Below are positions 8,435-16,502 of a stretch of DNA of 64,000 nt, piece by piece. Source of the DNA: Arthrobacter ulcerisalmonis (GTDB lineage: Bacteria; Actinomycetota; Actinomycetes; Actinomycetales; Micrococcaceae); NCBI RefSeq assembly GCF_900609065.1, contig NZ_UXAU01000020.1, positions 124,001-188,000 on the forward strand, in the 5' to 3' direction. A program made the position numbers and the translations under genes. A model generated the notes under the pieces. That model saw only the letters and a program-made list of their open reading frames with translations. It did no database searches and was not told the origin of the DNA. Within the stretch, counting starts at the first letter, position 1, and every line of letters begins with the position of its first letter.

Positions 8435-9368
8435 CCCTGCACCTTCGGTCGGCGACAGCCCGGTAGACGTGGTGGAACGGAATCCCAGCGCCGCGACCCA
8501 AGGGACCCGCGGCCGCGACGACCTCCGCGAGTTGGAAGCCGGCCTGGATTCGTTGCAATCCGATAACCAGCGGGTGCACCGGATCGACTGGAGCAGAGTG
8601 TTGCTGCCCATCGTCGCGCTGGTGGTGTTGGTGCTGATCTGGCAGCTGTATGTGTGGATGGGCTTCAAACGCCGGGACCTGGTGCCCGGCCCCCTCGACG
8701 TGGCAGGCCAGATGGGGGCCCTGTGGAACGAGGGGCGGCTGCAGGAAGCGATGTGGACTTCACTGCAGCGCGGCGTCCTCGGCTTCCTGATCTCGGTGGC
8801 AATCGCCACGCCGATTGGGCTGCTGCTGGCCCAGGTAGCTTCGCTGCGTCGCGCGTTTGGGCCGCTGATTTCCGGGTTGCAGGTGCTCCCGTCGGTGGCC
8901 TGGGTGCCGGCGGCGATCATCTGGTTCGGCCTGACCGACGCCACCGTCTACTTCGTGGTGCTCATGGGCGCGATTCCCTCCATCATCAACGGGCTGATTT
9001 CCGGCGTGGACCAGATCCCGCCACAGTTCCGGCGGATGGGCACCGTCCTGGGGGCATCGCGGCTGCAAATGGCCCTGCAGGTGGTCCTGCCTGCAGCACT
9101 TCCCGGCTACCTTGGCGGCCTCAAACAGGGTTGGGCCTTTTCCTGGCGCTCGCTGATGGCTGCGGAGATCATCGCGGTGGGCGGCACGATCGGATTCGGC
9201 CTGGGCTCCATGCTGAACCAGGGCCGCGATCTTTCCGACATGACGTTGGTGATGTCGGCGATCCTGTTGATTCTCGCCGTAGGAATCCTGATTGAACTGC
9301 TGGTTTTCGGGCCGATCGAGAAGCGCCTGCTGCGCAACCGGGGTCTGCTCACAGGCAGCACCCGCTAG
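8424..9368 (+). CDS. ABC transporter permease, SsuC/TauC-like
   Basis: Membrane subunit of the same importer, 314 residues. About 60 hydrophilic residues at the N-terminus precede the first membrane helix (LLPIVALVVLVLIWQL). A binding-protein-dependent permease domain with about six helices follows. The coupling-helix (EAA-like) region around GTVLGASRLQMALQVVLPAALPGY is clear. The ATG at 8424 overlaps the ATPase stop by 11 nt. No substrate-binding protein gene follows: the next gene, after 152 nt, is cysG. A binding protein must be encoded elsewhere or the system is unusual. Confidence 0.87.
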   Translation: MPSNPAPSVGDSPVDVVERNPSAATQGTRGRDDLRELEAGLDSLQSDNQRVHRIDWSRVLLPIVALVVLVLIWQLYVWMGFKRRDLVPGPLDVAGQMGALWNEGRLQEAMWTSLQRGVLGFLISVAIATPIGLLLAQVASLRRAFGPLISGLQVLPSVAWVPAAIIWFGLTDATVYFVVLMGAIPSIINGLISGVDQIPPQFRRMGTVLGASRLQMALQVVLPAALPGYLGGLKQGWAFSWRSLMAAEIIAVGGTIGFGLGSMLNQGRDLSDMTLVMSAILLILAVGILIELLVFGPIEKRLLRNRGLLTGSTR

Positions 9369-9440
9369 CTGCGTTATTTCGCTGATGCGTGGCTGTAGCT
9401 GCCCCGCATCAGCTGTTTAAGCCCGTCATTCCGGGCCTGG

Positions 9441-9451
9441 ATGTGACGCCG
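9441..9451 (+). promoter_or_regulatory. candidate sulfur-regulon operator ATGTGACGCCG
   Basis: An 11-mer identical to 7451-7461, here 80 nt before the cysG start. It is preceded by CGTCATT, so a GTCA...TGAC inverted arrangement is again present. A related TGTGACGC occurs at 2400-2407, 34 nt before the sulfite reductase start, although there it overlaps the expected -35 region. The regulator is unknown. Confidence 0.4.
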
Positions 9452-9520
9452 CGTTACCCTGCATGAACGGGTGTTTCCGGGCCGTTGTTGTGGCCTGCGA
9501 CGCCGCCCTACCGTTGGTCC

Positions 9521-10798
9521 ATGGCAATTTCGGACATTTACCCCACCGCCCTGCGGCTCCTTGGCCGCCCGGTGCTGGTGGTGGGCGGCGGGCCTGTCGC
9601 GGCTCGCAGGGCCAAGGGCCTGCTCGACGCCGGGGCTCGGGTCACGGTGGTGGCTCCTGTTGCGTGCGACGCGCTGGGTCGGCTCTCCGCTGCTGGTCTC
9701 CTCACCTGGGAGCCGCGGAAATACGTCGGCTCAGATGTGGACGGCGCCTGGTTCATCCAGACTGCAACGGGCGATGCAGGCGTTGACGCGCAGGTAGCAG
9801 CGGATGCTGAGGCGCAGCGCATCTGGTGTGTGAACGCGTCCGATCACGAAGCTTCAGCGGCGTGGACGCCTGCCGTGGCTGAAGTGGATGACATCAAGAT
9901 TGCCGTCAACGCCGGTGGGGATCCGCGTCGGGCCATGGCAGTCCGTGACGCCGTGGCCACCGCGTTGGAGACCGGCGACCTGCCGCTTCGGCGTCGGCGG
10001 CAACCAGTGGCGGGCGCCGCCGTCGTCCCGGGCTCGGTGGCGTTGGTGGGTGGTGGGCCGGGTGACGTTGGCCTCATTACCGTGCGGGGCCGCCGGCTCC
10101 TGGGCCAGGCCGACGTCGTGGTGGCAGACCGGCTTGGGCCGCGCGAGCTGCTGGCCGAGCTGGCCCCGGACGTGCGCGTCATCGAAGTTGGTAAAACCCC
10201 TGGACACCACCCCGTGCCGCAGGTTGAGATCAACCGCATTCTTGTCGAGGAGGCCCTGCGCGGCCAGCGTGTGGTGCGGCTGAAGGGCGGCGATCCCTAC
10301 GTTCTGGGCCGGGGCGGTGAGGAAGCGGAATACTGCCGCCAGCACGGTGTGCCCGTGGAAGTGGTCTCTGGCGTGACGTCGGCGATCTCCGTGCCTGCGG
10401 CTGCCGGGATCCCTGTGACGCACCGTGGGCTGGCGCGGGGCTTCAGTGTGGTCACCGGTCACGACGAACTTGCCGAGGTCCCGGCCCGGGCGGACCACAC
10501 CGTGGTGCTGCTGATGGGTGTGGGTCAGCTCCGGGCATCGGCAGCCGCCCTGGGCGCAGCGGGTCTGCCCGGCGACACTCCAGTTGGTATTGTGGAAAAC
10601 GGCTACCTGCCGGAGCAGCGCGTCACGATTGGCACCTTGGATTCCATCGCGGACCAGGCCGATGCCGCCGGCGTCGCAAATCCTGCAGTCATTGTCATCG
10701 GTGACGTGGTGCGTGTGAGCCCCTTCGCGCCCGCGCATTTCCGCACCGCTGACTACAGCACCACCTGTCCCAACCACCCCCGAGTCCTCACCACCTAG
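9521..10798 (+). CDS. cysG: siroheme synthase / uroporphyrinogen-III C-methyltransferase CysG
   Basis: Makes precorrin-2 from uroporphyrinogen III with SAM and probably oxidises it to sirohydrochlorin. The N-terminal 150 residues are the NAD-binding dehydrogenase part ([13 protein letters not shown] near 15-27). The SUMT domain begins near residue 175 ([18 protein letters not shown]) and has [17 protein letters not shown] near 255. The protein is 425 residues. Iron insertion may be shared with the SirB-type chelatase at 1481. The ATG at 9521 is preferred because TACCGT (9509-9514) sits 6 nt before it; an upstream in-frame TTG at 9485 is a weaker alternative. Confidence 0.9.
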   Translation: MAISDIYPTALRLLGRPVLVVGGGPVAARRAKGLLDAGARVTVVAPVACDALGRLSAAGLLTWEPRKYVGSDVDGAWFIQTATGDAGVDAQVAADAEAQRIWCVNASDHEASAAWTPAVAEVDDIKIAVNAGGDPRRAMAVRDAVATALETGDLPLRRRRQPVAGAAVVPGSVALVGGGPGDVGLITVRGRRLLGQADVVVADRLGPRELLAELAPDVRVIEVGKTPGHHPVPQVEINRILVEEALRGQRVVRLKGGDPYVLGRGGEEAEYCRQHGVPVEVVSGVTSAISVPAAAGIPVTHRGLARGFSVVTGHDELAEVPARADHTVVLLMGVGQLRASAAALGAAGLPGDTPVGIVENGYLPEQRVTIGTLDSIADQADAAGVANPAVIVIGDVVRVSPFAPAHFRTADYSTTCPNHPRVLTT

Positions 10799-10822
10799 CC
10801 CCCTTCCCCAACTAGGTAGCAG

Positions 10823-10856
10823 TTGTTGTCGTTTTGACCGCTCAAAACGACAACAA
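10823..10856. repeat. perfect 15-bp inverted repeat with 4-nt loop
   Basis: The left arm is 10823-10837 and the right arm 10842-10856, with the loop CCGC. The arms read TTGTTGTCGTTTTGA and its exact reverse complement. There is no strong T-run after the hairpin, so it is not a classic terminator. It could still end cysG transcription, protect mRNA, act as an operator for the fprA gene 42 nt downstream, or be a dispersed intergenic palindrome. Confidence 0.75.
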
Positions 10857-10898
10857 GTGCGAGTCAGTTGGGTGGGAACGAACAAAAGGAACACCGTC

Positions 10899-12365
10899 GT
10901 GTCATCAAGCACCCCCGTAGGTTCTGCTGAGCGTCCGTTGCGCGTCGCCGTCGTGGGCTCCGGCCCGGCTGGCGTGTATGCCGCGGACATCCTCACCAAG
11001 AGCGAGGCCGTCAAGAGCGGCGAGCTGACCGTCAGCATCGACCTCTTCGACCGCTACCCGGCACCGTATGGCCTGATCCGCTACGGCGTCGCCCCGGACC
11101 ACCCCCGCATCAAGGGCATCGTCAACGCCCTGCACAAGGTCCTGGACCGCGGCGACATCCGCTTCTTCGGCAACGTGGACTACGGCACCGACATCTCCAT
11201 TGATGACCTCCGCACCCACTACGACGCCGTCATCTTCGCCACCGGCGCCATCAAGGACGCTGACCTCAACATCCCCGGCATCGAACTCGCAGGCTCCTTC
11301 GGCGGTGCCGACTTCGTCTCCTGGTATGACGGGCACCCGGACGTGTCCCGCGAATGGCCGCTGGAGGCAACTGAGATCGCAGTGATCGGTAACGGCAACG
11401 TGGCCCTGGATGTGGCGCGTGTCCTCTCCAAGCACGCCGATGACCTCCTGGTTTCCGAGATTCCGGACAATGTCTACGCCGGGCTGAAGGCCTCGCCGGT
11501 CACCGATGTGCACGTGTTTGGCCGCCGAGGTCCCGCGCAGGTCAAGTTCACCCCGTTGGAGCTGCGCGAGCTGAGCCACTCCAAGGACGTGGACATCATC
11601 CTTTACGCCGAGGACTTCGAGTTCGATGAGGAATCGGACCGGCAGATCCAGACCAACAACCAGACCAAGACCATGGTTGCTACGCTCACCAACTGGATCG
11701 CCGAGCAGCCCGAGGATCTTTCCGAGCTCACGGCGTCGCGCCGCCTGCACCTGCACTTCCTGCACAGCCCGGTGGAGATCGTTGAGGACGCTGCGGCCCC
11801 CGGCAAGGTGGCCGGCATGCGCTTTGAACGCACCGAACTGGACGGCACCGGCAACGCCCGCGGCACCGGCGAGTTTGTGGACTACCCCGTCCAGGCCGTG
11901 TACCGCTCCATCGGCTACTTCGGGTCCGCCCTGCCGGACATCGAATTCGACCACAAGAAGGGCGTTGTGGTGAACGACGGCGGCCGCGTCCTGGATGCCC
12001 ACGGCACCCATGTGCCGGGCATCTACGCCACGGGCTGGATCAAGCGCGGACCTGTTGGCCTGATCGGCCACACCAAGGGCGATGCGCTGGAGACCGTGAC
12101 GTATCTGCTGGAAGACCGCGAAAACTTGCCGGTGGCAGCGGTCCCAGAGGCGGACGCCGTCGTCGAACTCCTGGATGCCCGCGGCGTCCAGTTCACCAGC
12201 TGGGAAGGGTGGCTGGCGTTGAACGCCCACGAACTGGCGCTCGGCGCAGCGGCCACGGAGGCCGGCGGCTCACACGGCGTTGAGGTCCAGCGCGAACGCA
12301 TCAAGGTGGTGCCGCGCGAGGACATGGTGTCCATCTCCCGCGAAGGGGTCACCGCGCAGGTCTAG
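10899..12365 (+). CDS. fprA: ferredoxin--NADP(+) reductase, FprA type
   Basis: An adrenodoxin-reductase-like flavoprotein of 488 residues that moves electrons between NADPH and ferredoxin. The FAD-binding motif VVGSGPAGVYAA is at about residues 14-25, the NADP motif VIGNGNVALDVAR near 165, and the C-terminal ATGWIKRGPVGLIGHT near 375. Placement after the sulfur cluster suggests it reduces the ferredoxin used by sulfite reductase. The GTG at 10899 is chosen because AAAAGGA (10884-10890) lies 8 nt upstream. A close paralogue is at 41002. Confidence 0.9.
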   Translation: MSSSTPVGSAERPLRVAVVGSGPAGVYAADILTKSEAVKSGELTVSIDLFDRYPAPYGLIRYGVAPDHPRIKGIVNALHKVLDRGDIRFFGNVDYGTDISIDDLRTHYDAVIFATGAIKDADLNIPGIELAGSFGGADFVSWYDGHPDVSREWPLEATEIAVIGNGNVALDVARVLSKHADDLLVSEIPDNVYAGLKASPVTDVHVFGRRGPAQVKFTPLELRELSHSKDVDIILYAEDFEFDEESDRQIQTNNQTKTMVATLTNWIAEQPEDLSELTASRRLHLHFLHSPVEIVEDAAAPGKVAGMRFERTELDGTGNARGTGEFVDYPVQAVYRSIGYFGSALPDIEFDHKKGVVVNDGGRVLDAHGTHVPGIYATGWIKRGPVGLIGHTKGDALETVTYLLEDRENLPVAAVPEADAVVELLDARGVQFTSWEGWLALNAHELALGAAATEAGGSHGVEVQRERIKVVPREDMVSISREGVTAQV

Positions 12366-12374
12366 CAGCACATG

Positions 12375-12410
12375 AGCGACGGGGTCACGAAAGTGGCCCC
12401 GTCGCTGTTT
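12375..12410 (+). terminator. intrinsic terminator after fprA
   Basis: AGCGACGGGG pairs with CCCCGTCGCT around an inner CAC-GAAA-GTG, giving a nearly continuous 14-bp stem with a GAAA tetraloop, followed by a short T-run (TGTTT). Confidence 0.8.
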
Positions 12411-12470
12411 AAGCCGGCAACGTACCCCCGCTGGGCATGAAGAGGAGGGCTGTGGTCGAACACGATCGTA

Positions 12471-12483
12471 AGTAGGCTTACTA
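12471..12483 (+). promoter_or_regulatory. near-palindromic promoter motif AGTAGGCTTACTA
   Basis: The 13-mer lies about 84 nt before the membrane-protein start at 12567 and runs into a -10-like TACTATAG. The exact reverse complement, TAGTAAGCCTACT, occurs at 14415-14427 upstream of the oppositely oriented AI-2E-type gene. Both therefore read identically in the direction of transcription. The core AGTAGGCTTACT is a palindrome with one mismatched pair. Confidence 0.5.
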
Positions 12484-12566
12484 TAGAAGGGGAAGATCTT
12501 ACGGCTGGGGCCTAGGTACGCAGCCGACGTCCTTCCGCCAACAGTCCGACGTTAGGAATGCACATC

Positions 12567-13103
12567 ATGGCAGGAAACCTCATTGCCCGGTCCGTTCACG
12601 ATCTCACCGCAGCAGCCTGGTTTGGCGGTTCCCTGATGGGTGCCATCGGCCTGAACGGGGCCACCGCGGAAGCCAAGGACCCGGCCGAGCGCACCCGGCT
12701 GTCGAGTGCAGGCTGGCTCAAGTGGGCTCCGGTTGCTGCCGGCGCCTTGGGCACCCACCTGGTCGCAGACCTGGCCATCGCGTGGGAAAACAAGGGCAGG
12801 ATCGCCAAGCAGCATGGCGTCGCCAGCAACACGGTCATCAAGACGACGGTCACGGTAGTAGGTGCCGCCGCGACGCTGTACTCGGGCCTGCTCGGCCAGA
12901 AGGTGGACAAGCTCGCCAGCGAAGGCGCGGAGGGCGCCACGGAGCCCTCGCCTGACGCTTCCGAAGAACTGAAGTCTGCTCAGCAGCAGCTCAAGATCCT
13001 GCAGTGGACCATCCCGGCCTTCGCGGCTGCGGTCATCGTCCTTGGTGCTCAGCAGGGCGAGATGCAGCGGCCCAAGAACATCCTGGCTGGCCTGCACCGC
13101 TAG
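12567..13103 (+). CDS. membrane protein of unknown function
   Basis: A 178-residue protein with about four hydrophobic segments: near residues 15-30, 52-72, 90-115 and 155-172. A charged, acidic loop (GAEGATEPSPDASEELKSAQQQLK) separates the third and fourth. No catalytic motif is seen. The ATG at 12567 is chosen over 12558 because AGGA (12554-12557) is 9 nt upstream of it. The upstream promoter motif is shared with the gene at 14350, which suggests co-regulation. I do not recognise a named family. Confidence 0.75.
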   Translation: MAGNLIARSVHDLTAAAWFGGSLMGAIGLNGATAEAKDPAERTRLSSAGWLKWAPVAAGALGTHLVADLAIAWENKGRIAKQHGVASNTVIKTTVTVVGAAATLYSGLLGQKVDKLASEGAEGATEPSPDASEELKSAQQQLKILQWTIPAFAAAVIVLGAQQGEMQRPKNILAGLHR

Positions 13104-13135
13104 CCTCACTCGCCCCTGACCAGGGGGGAACGGTC

Positions 13136-13180
13136 GACGGCGGCCCCGCACCTTTTTCGAAACGGGGGGGGGCCGCCGTC
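13136..13180. terminator. bidirectional terminator between convergent genes
   Basis: GACGGCGGCCCC (13136-13147) pairs perfectly with GGGGCCGCCGTC (13169-13180). The loop includes a T-run and a G-run. It lies between the stops of the convergent genes at 13103 and 13199. Confidence 0.7.
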
Positions 13181-13198
13181 GTGCGTGCGGGAGTGCGG

Positions 13199-14350
13199 CT
13201 ACTTTGCCGGCGTATCCGCGGTTGGCTGGTGGTCGGCGTTGTCCGAGGTCCAGACCTTGATGATGGTCCACGCGACGGCGGTGATGGGGACAGCCAAGAC
13301 GGCACCCACGATGCCTGCCAAGAGGGTGCCAGCGGTGAGGGCCAGCAGGATGACCAGCGCGTGCAACTGCAGGGACTTGCCCATGACCACCGGCTGCAGG
13401 AGGTTGCCCTCGAGCTGGTTGACGGCCACCACCACGGCCACGACGATCAGCGCCACCACCGGGCCGTTGGCCACCAGCGCCACCAGCGCGGCGAGGATGC
13501 CCGCCATGGTGGCGCCAACAATCGGGATGAACGCGCCGATGAAGACCACCATGGCCAGGGGGAGGGCCAGCGGAACCTGCAGGACCAGCAACGCAGCGCC
13601 GATCCCCACCGTGTCTACCAGCGCCACGATGGCCGTGCCGCGGACGTAGCCGCCCAGGACTTCCTGGCTGCGGGTACCAACACGGCGGAGGCGGCTGGCG
13701 CGCTCGCCCTTGAAGGGGCTGATCAGGAAGCTCCAGATCCGCTGGCCGTCTTTGAGGAAGAAGAACAGGATGACCACCAGGAGGACGGCGCCGGTCAGGA
13801 ACTCTGTCACCACCGACAGCCCGGTGATGGCGCCGGAGCGGGCCTGGCTGCTGGTGGCAAAGTCCACGATCGCCTGCCGGGCCGCGTCGATTTGTGCCGC
13901 GTCGATGGGGAGCGGCCCGTTCAGGAGGAACTCCTGGAGCTGGTCAACACCCGAACTCGCCTGCTCCACCAGGTCATCCCATTGGCTCCGGACGGAGAAG
14001 TAGATGACGGTGAACACCCCGCCCAGGATAACCAGGATTGCCACGAAGGCGGTGATGGTGGCCAGCGCATCGTTCACGCCGCGACGCTTGAGGACGTTCA
14101 CGAACGGGCTGATCGCGGCGGCCAGGATCAAGGCGATCAGCATGGGAATCACCAGCAGCTTGACTTGCAGGAGCGCCAACACAGCCACCACTGAGACGGC
14201 CAAAATCAGCAGGGTCTGGGCGGCCCGGATGCCCACGCGGCCGTACCCGTCACCCCAGAGCTGCTGGGGGGTTTTACTGCCATTTTCTGGGACGGCGGCA
14301 AGTCCGTGCTCGGAACAGGCGTTGCGGCGATGGCGGGAGAACAGTGCCAT
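13199..14350 (-). CDS. AI-2E family transporter (PerM/DUF20)
   Basis: A 383-residue polytopic membrane protein. Paired hydrophobic segments near the N-terminus (LLILAVSVVAVLALLQVKLLVIPMLI and the next pair) are followed by a soluble loop with DDLVEQASSGVDQLQEFL. The C-terminal half has the conserved family core, GTAIVALVDTVGIG, PLAMVVFIGAFIPIVGA and NQLEGNLLQPVVMGKSL. Members export varied small molecules or act as antiporters; AI-2 is only one assigned substrate. The start at 14350 is preferred because GAGGAG precedes it by about 8 nt. The shared AGTAGGCTTACTA motif lies about 65 nt upstream. Confidence 0.85.
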   Translation of the reverse strand: MALFSRHRRNACSEHGLAAVPENGSKTPQQLWGDGYGRVGIRAAQTLLILAVSVVAVLALLQVKLLVIPMLIALILAAAISPFVNVLKRRGVNDALATITAFVAILVILGGVFTVIYFSVRSQWDDLVEQASSGVDQLQEFLLNGPLPIDAAQIDAARQAIVDFATSSQARSGAITGLSVVTEFLTGAVLLVVILFFFLKDGQRIWSFLISPFKGERASRLRRVGTRSQEVLGGYVRGTAIVALVDTVGIGAALLVLQVPLALPLAMVVFIGAFIPIVGATMAGILAALVALVANGPVVALIVVAVVVAVNQLEGNLLQPVVMGKSLQLHALVILLALTAGTLLAGIVGAVLAVPITAVAWTIIKVWTSDNADHQPTADTPAK

Positions 14351-14414
14351 CGGGTGGCTCCTCAAGGTCAACGGAAACCACCGGGGCGTGGTGGGCGAGC
14401 AGGACTGGGTCAGC

Positions 14415-14427
14415 TAGTAAGCCTACT
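14415..14427 (-). promoter_or_regulatory. near-palindromic promoter motif, second copy
   Basis: On the minus strand this reads AGTAGGCTTACTA, identical over 13 nt to 12471-12483, and lies upstream of the AI-2E-type transporter. Two copies in the same orientation relative to transcription, each before a membrane-protein gene, suggest a shared regulator or an alternative sigma factor. Confidence 0.5.
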
Positions 14428-14457
14428 GACCGGCGCGCCCCCGGCGAAACGGGTCGT

Positions 14458-15138
14458 TCAGCCAGCCAACCAGGCAGCGCAGGACGCCAGATTGTGGTTC
14501 ACGGTCTGGACCGCGGACTCGGCATCGCCACGTTCAATGGCATCGACCAGAAGGCCATGGCCTTCGGGGGAGAGCCCCGCAAAACCGGGGCGGTGGATTT
14601 GTTGGAGCAGGTCACGGTGGAACTCCGCACCAAAGCTGGCATACAGCTCGTGCAGCAGGGGATTGCCGGAGGCTTGTGCCACACGCTCGTGGAAGCCCCA
14701 GTCGGCGGCAGCGTAAGACTCCACATCGCCGTTCTGCCACGACTCATCCCTGTGGCGAAGGAGTGTCCGGAGGGCTTCGATGTCTTCCGGGGTAGCCCGG
14801 GTGGCCGCCAGCCGGGCCGCTTGGGTGTCGATGCCCAACCGGACTTCGAGGATGTGCTGCTCCGAGTAGTCCAGGTACATGCGCCGGGCTGCCCCGGAGA
14901 TTTCGCTGGTGGCCCTGACGTAGGTACCGTCGCCGCGGCGAACTTCCAGGATGCCGCTGTGGGCGAGGGCCTTGATGGCCTCCCGGAGGGTGCCACGGGA
15001 AATGCCCAGCAGTTCCGTCAGCTCGGGTTCGGCGGGGATGCGGTGGTTCAGCGGCCATTCGCCGGACTGGACCATGGCCCGAAGCTTGTCCATGGCCTCG
15101 GCGGCGAGGGGCTGGCGGGGAGAGGGGGTCAGCGCCAT
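14458..15138 (-). CDS. GntR-family (FadR/FCD) transcriptional regulator
   Basis: A 226-residue regulator. The N-terminal winged helix-turn-helix contains IPAEPELTELLGISRGTLREA (about residues 34-55) and VRRGDGTYV. The C-terminal FCD ligand-binding domain has the expected His/Asp/Arg positions: EVRLGIDTQAARLAA, DWGFHERVAQASGN and HGLLVDAI. FCD domains usually bind small carboxylates via a metal. The gene lies 3 nt after the MFS gene on the same strand, so it is probably its co-transcribed local regulator, acting at the palindrome at 16382-16403. Confidence 0.88.
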   Translation of the reverse strand: MALTPSPRQPLAAEAMDKLRAMVQSGEWPLNHRIPAEPELTELLGISRGTLREAIKALAHSGILEVRRGDGTYVRATSEISGAARRMYLDYSEQHILEVRLGIDTQAARLAATRATPEDIEALRTLLRHRDESWQNGDVESYAAADWGFHERVAQASGNPLLHELYASFGAEFHRDLLQQIHRPGFAGLSPEGHGLLVDAIERGDAESAVQTVNHNLASCAAWLAG

Positions 15139-15141
15139 GGC

Positions 15142-16371
15142 CTACGCCTGCTTTCGAGTGATGAGGTGGCCCACCGCAATTTGGGCGAGCGCCACGGCCA
15201 GCAACAGGGCAAGCGGCAGGGTCCAGTCCCCGGTGGCGCTGTGGAGAAGTCCCATGCCGAATGGACCCATGGTGGCAATCAGGTAACCCGTCGATTGGGC
15301 AAGGGTGGAGAGCGCGGTGGTCTCGGCGGTGGAGGAGCCACTCTTGCTGATCAGCACCATGACCAGCGGGAAGATCCCCAACCCGAAGCCGCACAGCACG
15401 GCGGAGATCACGGCAAGTTCAATCGGAAGGACCAGCAGTCCGGCGATTCCCGCGGTCATGGCGGCGCAGGCGGCGTAGAACGCTGGCCGCAGCATGCCGG
15501 GCCGGGCGCCGATGGCGATCAGGATCATGCCTGCGGGCACCGATACCAACTGCATGAGCCCAAAGAGGAGTCCGCCGTCCACCGCACTCATCCCTTTAGT
15601 GGTGAGGAGGTACGGAAACCAGCTCAGCAGCGAGTAGGCAAGCAGGGACTGTAGCGAGAAGATGGCGGTGAGGAGCAGGCCCTTCCGGGTGCGCAGGAGC
15701 GGCCAGGGTGAGATGCGGGCCGTGCTGGTGGCGGGCTTGTTCCGGTGTGCGTGCAACGCCACCGGCAGGAAGCCCAGGAACGCTGCGGCCGCCATGAAGC
15801 CAATGGTTCCCACTGCTGCCGACGGCGAACCCATGGCCTGAGCCAGCGGCACCACTGCCACTGCCGTGACCGTAGCCCCCGTGGTCATGGTCACCGTATA
15901 GACGCCGGTCATCAGTGAGGTTTTGTCCGCGAAATGCTCGCGGATGAAGGACGGCATGGAGACGTTGCAGATAGCCAGCCCCGACATCCCCACGACGCTT
16001 CCCGCCACCAGCATGCCCGTAGCCGGGATGCCGCGCAGCAACAAGCCGCCGGCCAGCAGCGCCAGCGAGAGCAGGATCGCCTTTTCCACGCCCAACCGTC
16101 CGGTCAGCCAGGATGTTCCCGCGCCGGCCACGGCGAAGCACAGCGTGGGAATGGAAGGGATGATAGCTGCCACCAAGGCCCCGTAGCCCAGGACGTCCTG
16201 CAGGTCGTGGAGGAGTGCCGACGCGCCGGTGATGCCGGCGCGCAGGTTCAGGCCGATCAAGACCAGTGCAATGACGGCGAAGACGACGGCGGACCGCGGC
16301 TTGGGGGCCGCGGAAGGCGTTGCGTGTGGGCTGGCGACGGTCGTCTTGGGGGCAGGGGTGGTGGCTGGCAT
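15142..16371 (-). CDS. MFS transporter, CynX/NimT family
   Basis: A 409-residue major facilitator protein with about 12 membrane helices after a 28-residue Pro/Thr-rich N-terminus. The first helix region IGLNLRAGITGASALL is typical of the CynX/NimT (cyanate / 2-nitroimidazole) subfamily, as is MSGLAICNVSMPSFIREHF near 135. The substrate is unknown. No cyanase gene is nearby. It heads a two-gene operon with the GntR regulator. Confidence 0.85.
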   Translation of the reverse strand: MPATTPAPKTTVASPHATPSAAPKPRSAVVFAVIALVLIGLNLRAGITGASALLHDLQDVLGYGALVAAIIPSIPTLCFAVAGAGTSWLTGRLGVEKAILLSLALLAGGLLLRGIPATGMLVAGSVVGMSGLAICNVSMPSFIREHFADKTSLMTGVYTVTMTTGATVTAVAVVPLAQAMGSPSAAVGTIGFMAAAAFLGFLPVALHAHRNKPATSTARISPWPLLRTRKGLLLTAIFSLQSLLAYSLLSWFPYLLTTKGMSAVDGGLLFGLMQLVSVPAGMILIAIGARPGMLRPAFYAACAAMTAGIAGLLVLPIELAVISAVLCGFGLGIFPLVMVLISKSGSSTAETTALSTLAQSTGYLIATMGPFGMGLLHSATGDWTLPLALLLAVALAQIAVGHLITRKQA

Positions 16372-16381
16372 GGTTCCATCT

Positions 16382-16403
16382 AAACATTAGACGTTTGATG
16401 TTT
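16382..16403. promoter_or_regulatory. candidate GntR operator (AAACAT-N10-ATGTTT)
   Basis: A 6-bp inverted repeat with a 10-nt spacer, 11 nt upstream of the MFS start and overlapping its likely -10 region (TTTAGAT followed by 6 nt and ATG on the minus strand). It is well placed for autoregulation by the GntR regulator encoded downstream in the same operon. Confidence 0.45.
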
Positions 16404-16502
16404 CAGCATTCTGTGGCGAACCTCTCCGGTTCATGTCCAGGGCATAGACTGCCATGCACTGGCTGGCACGTCCCGGCTGGGCAGAAGCGTGAAAGGACGG
16501 CA

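Noticed and set aside
10905..12230. 441-codon minus-strand ORF opposite fprA, and the similar 550-codon ORF opposite the second fprA (40987-42639)
   Set aside because: Both mirror the same conserved gene in the opposite frame; their similarity to each other only reflects the fprA paralogy.
14306..15654. 436-codon + strand ORF across the GntR and MFS genes
   Set aside because: Shadow of two clear minus-strand genes; its product lacks any recognisable domain.
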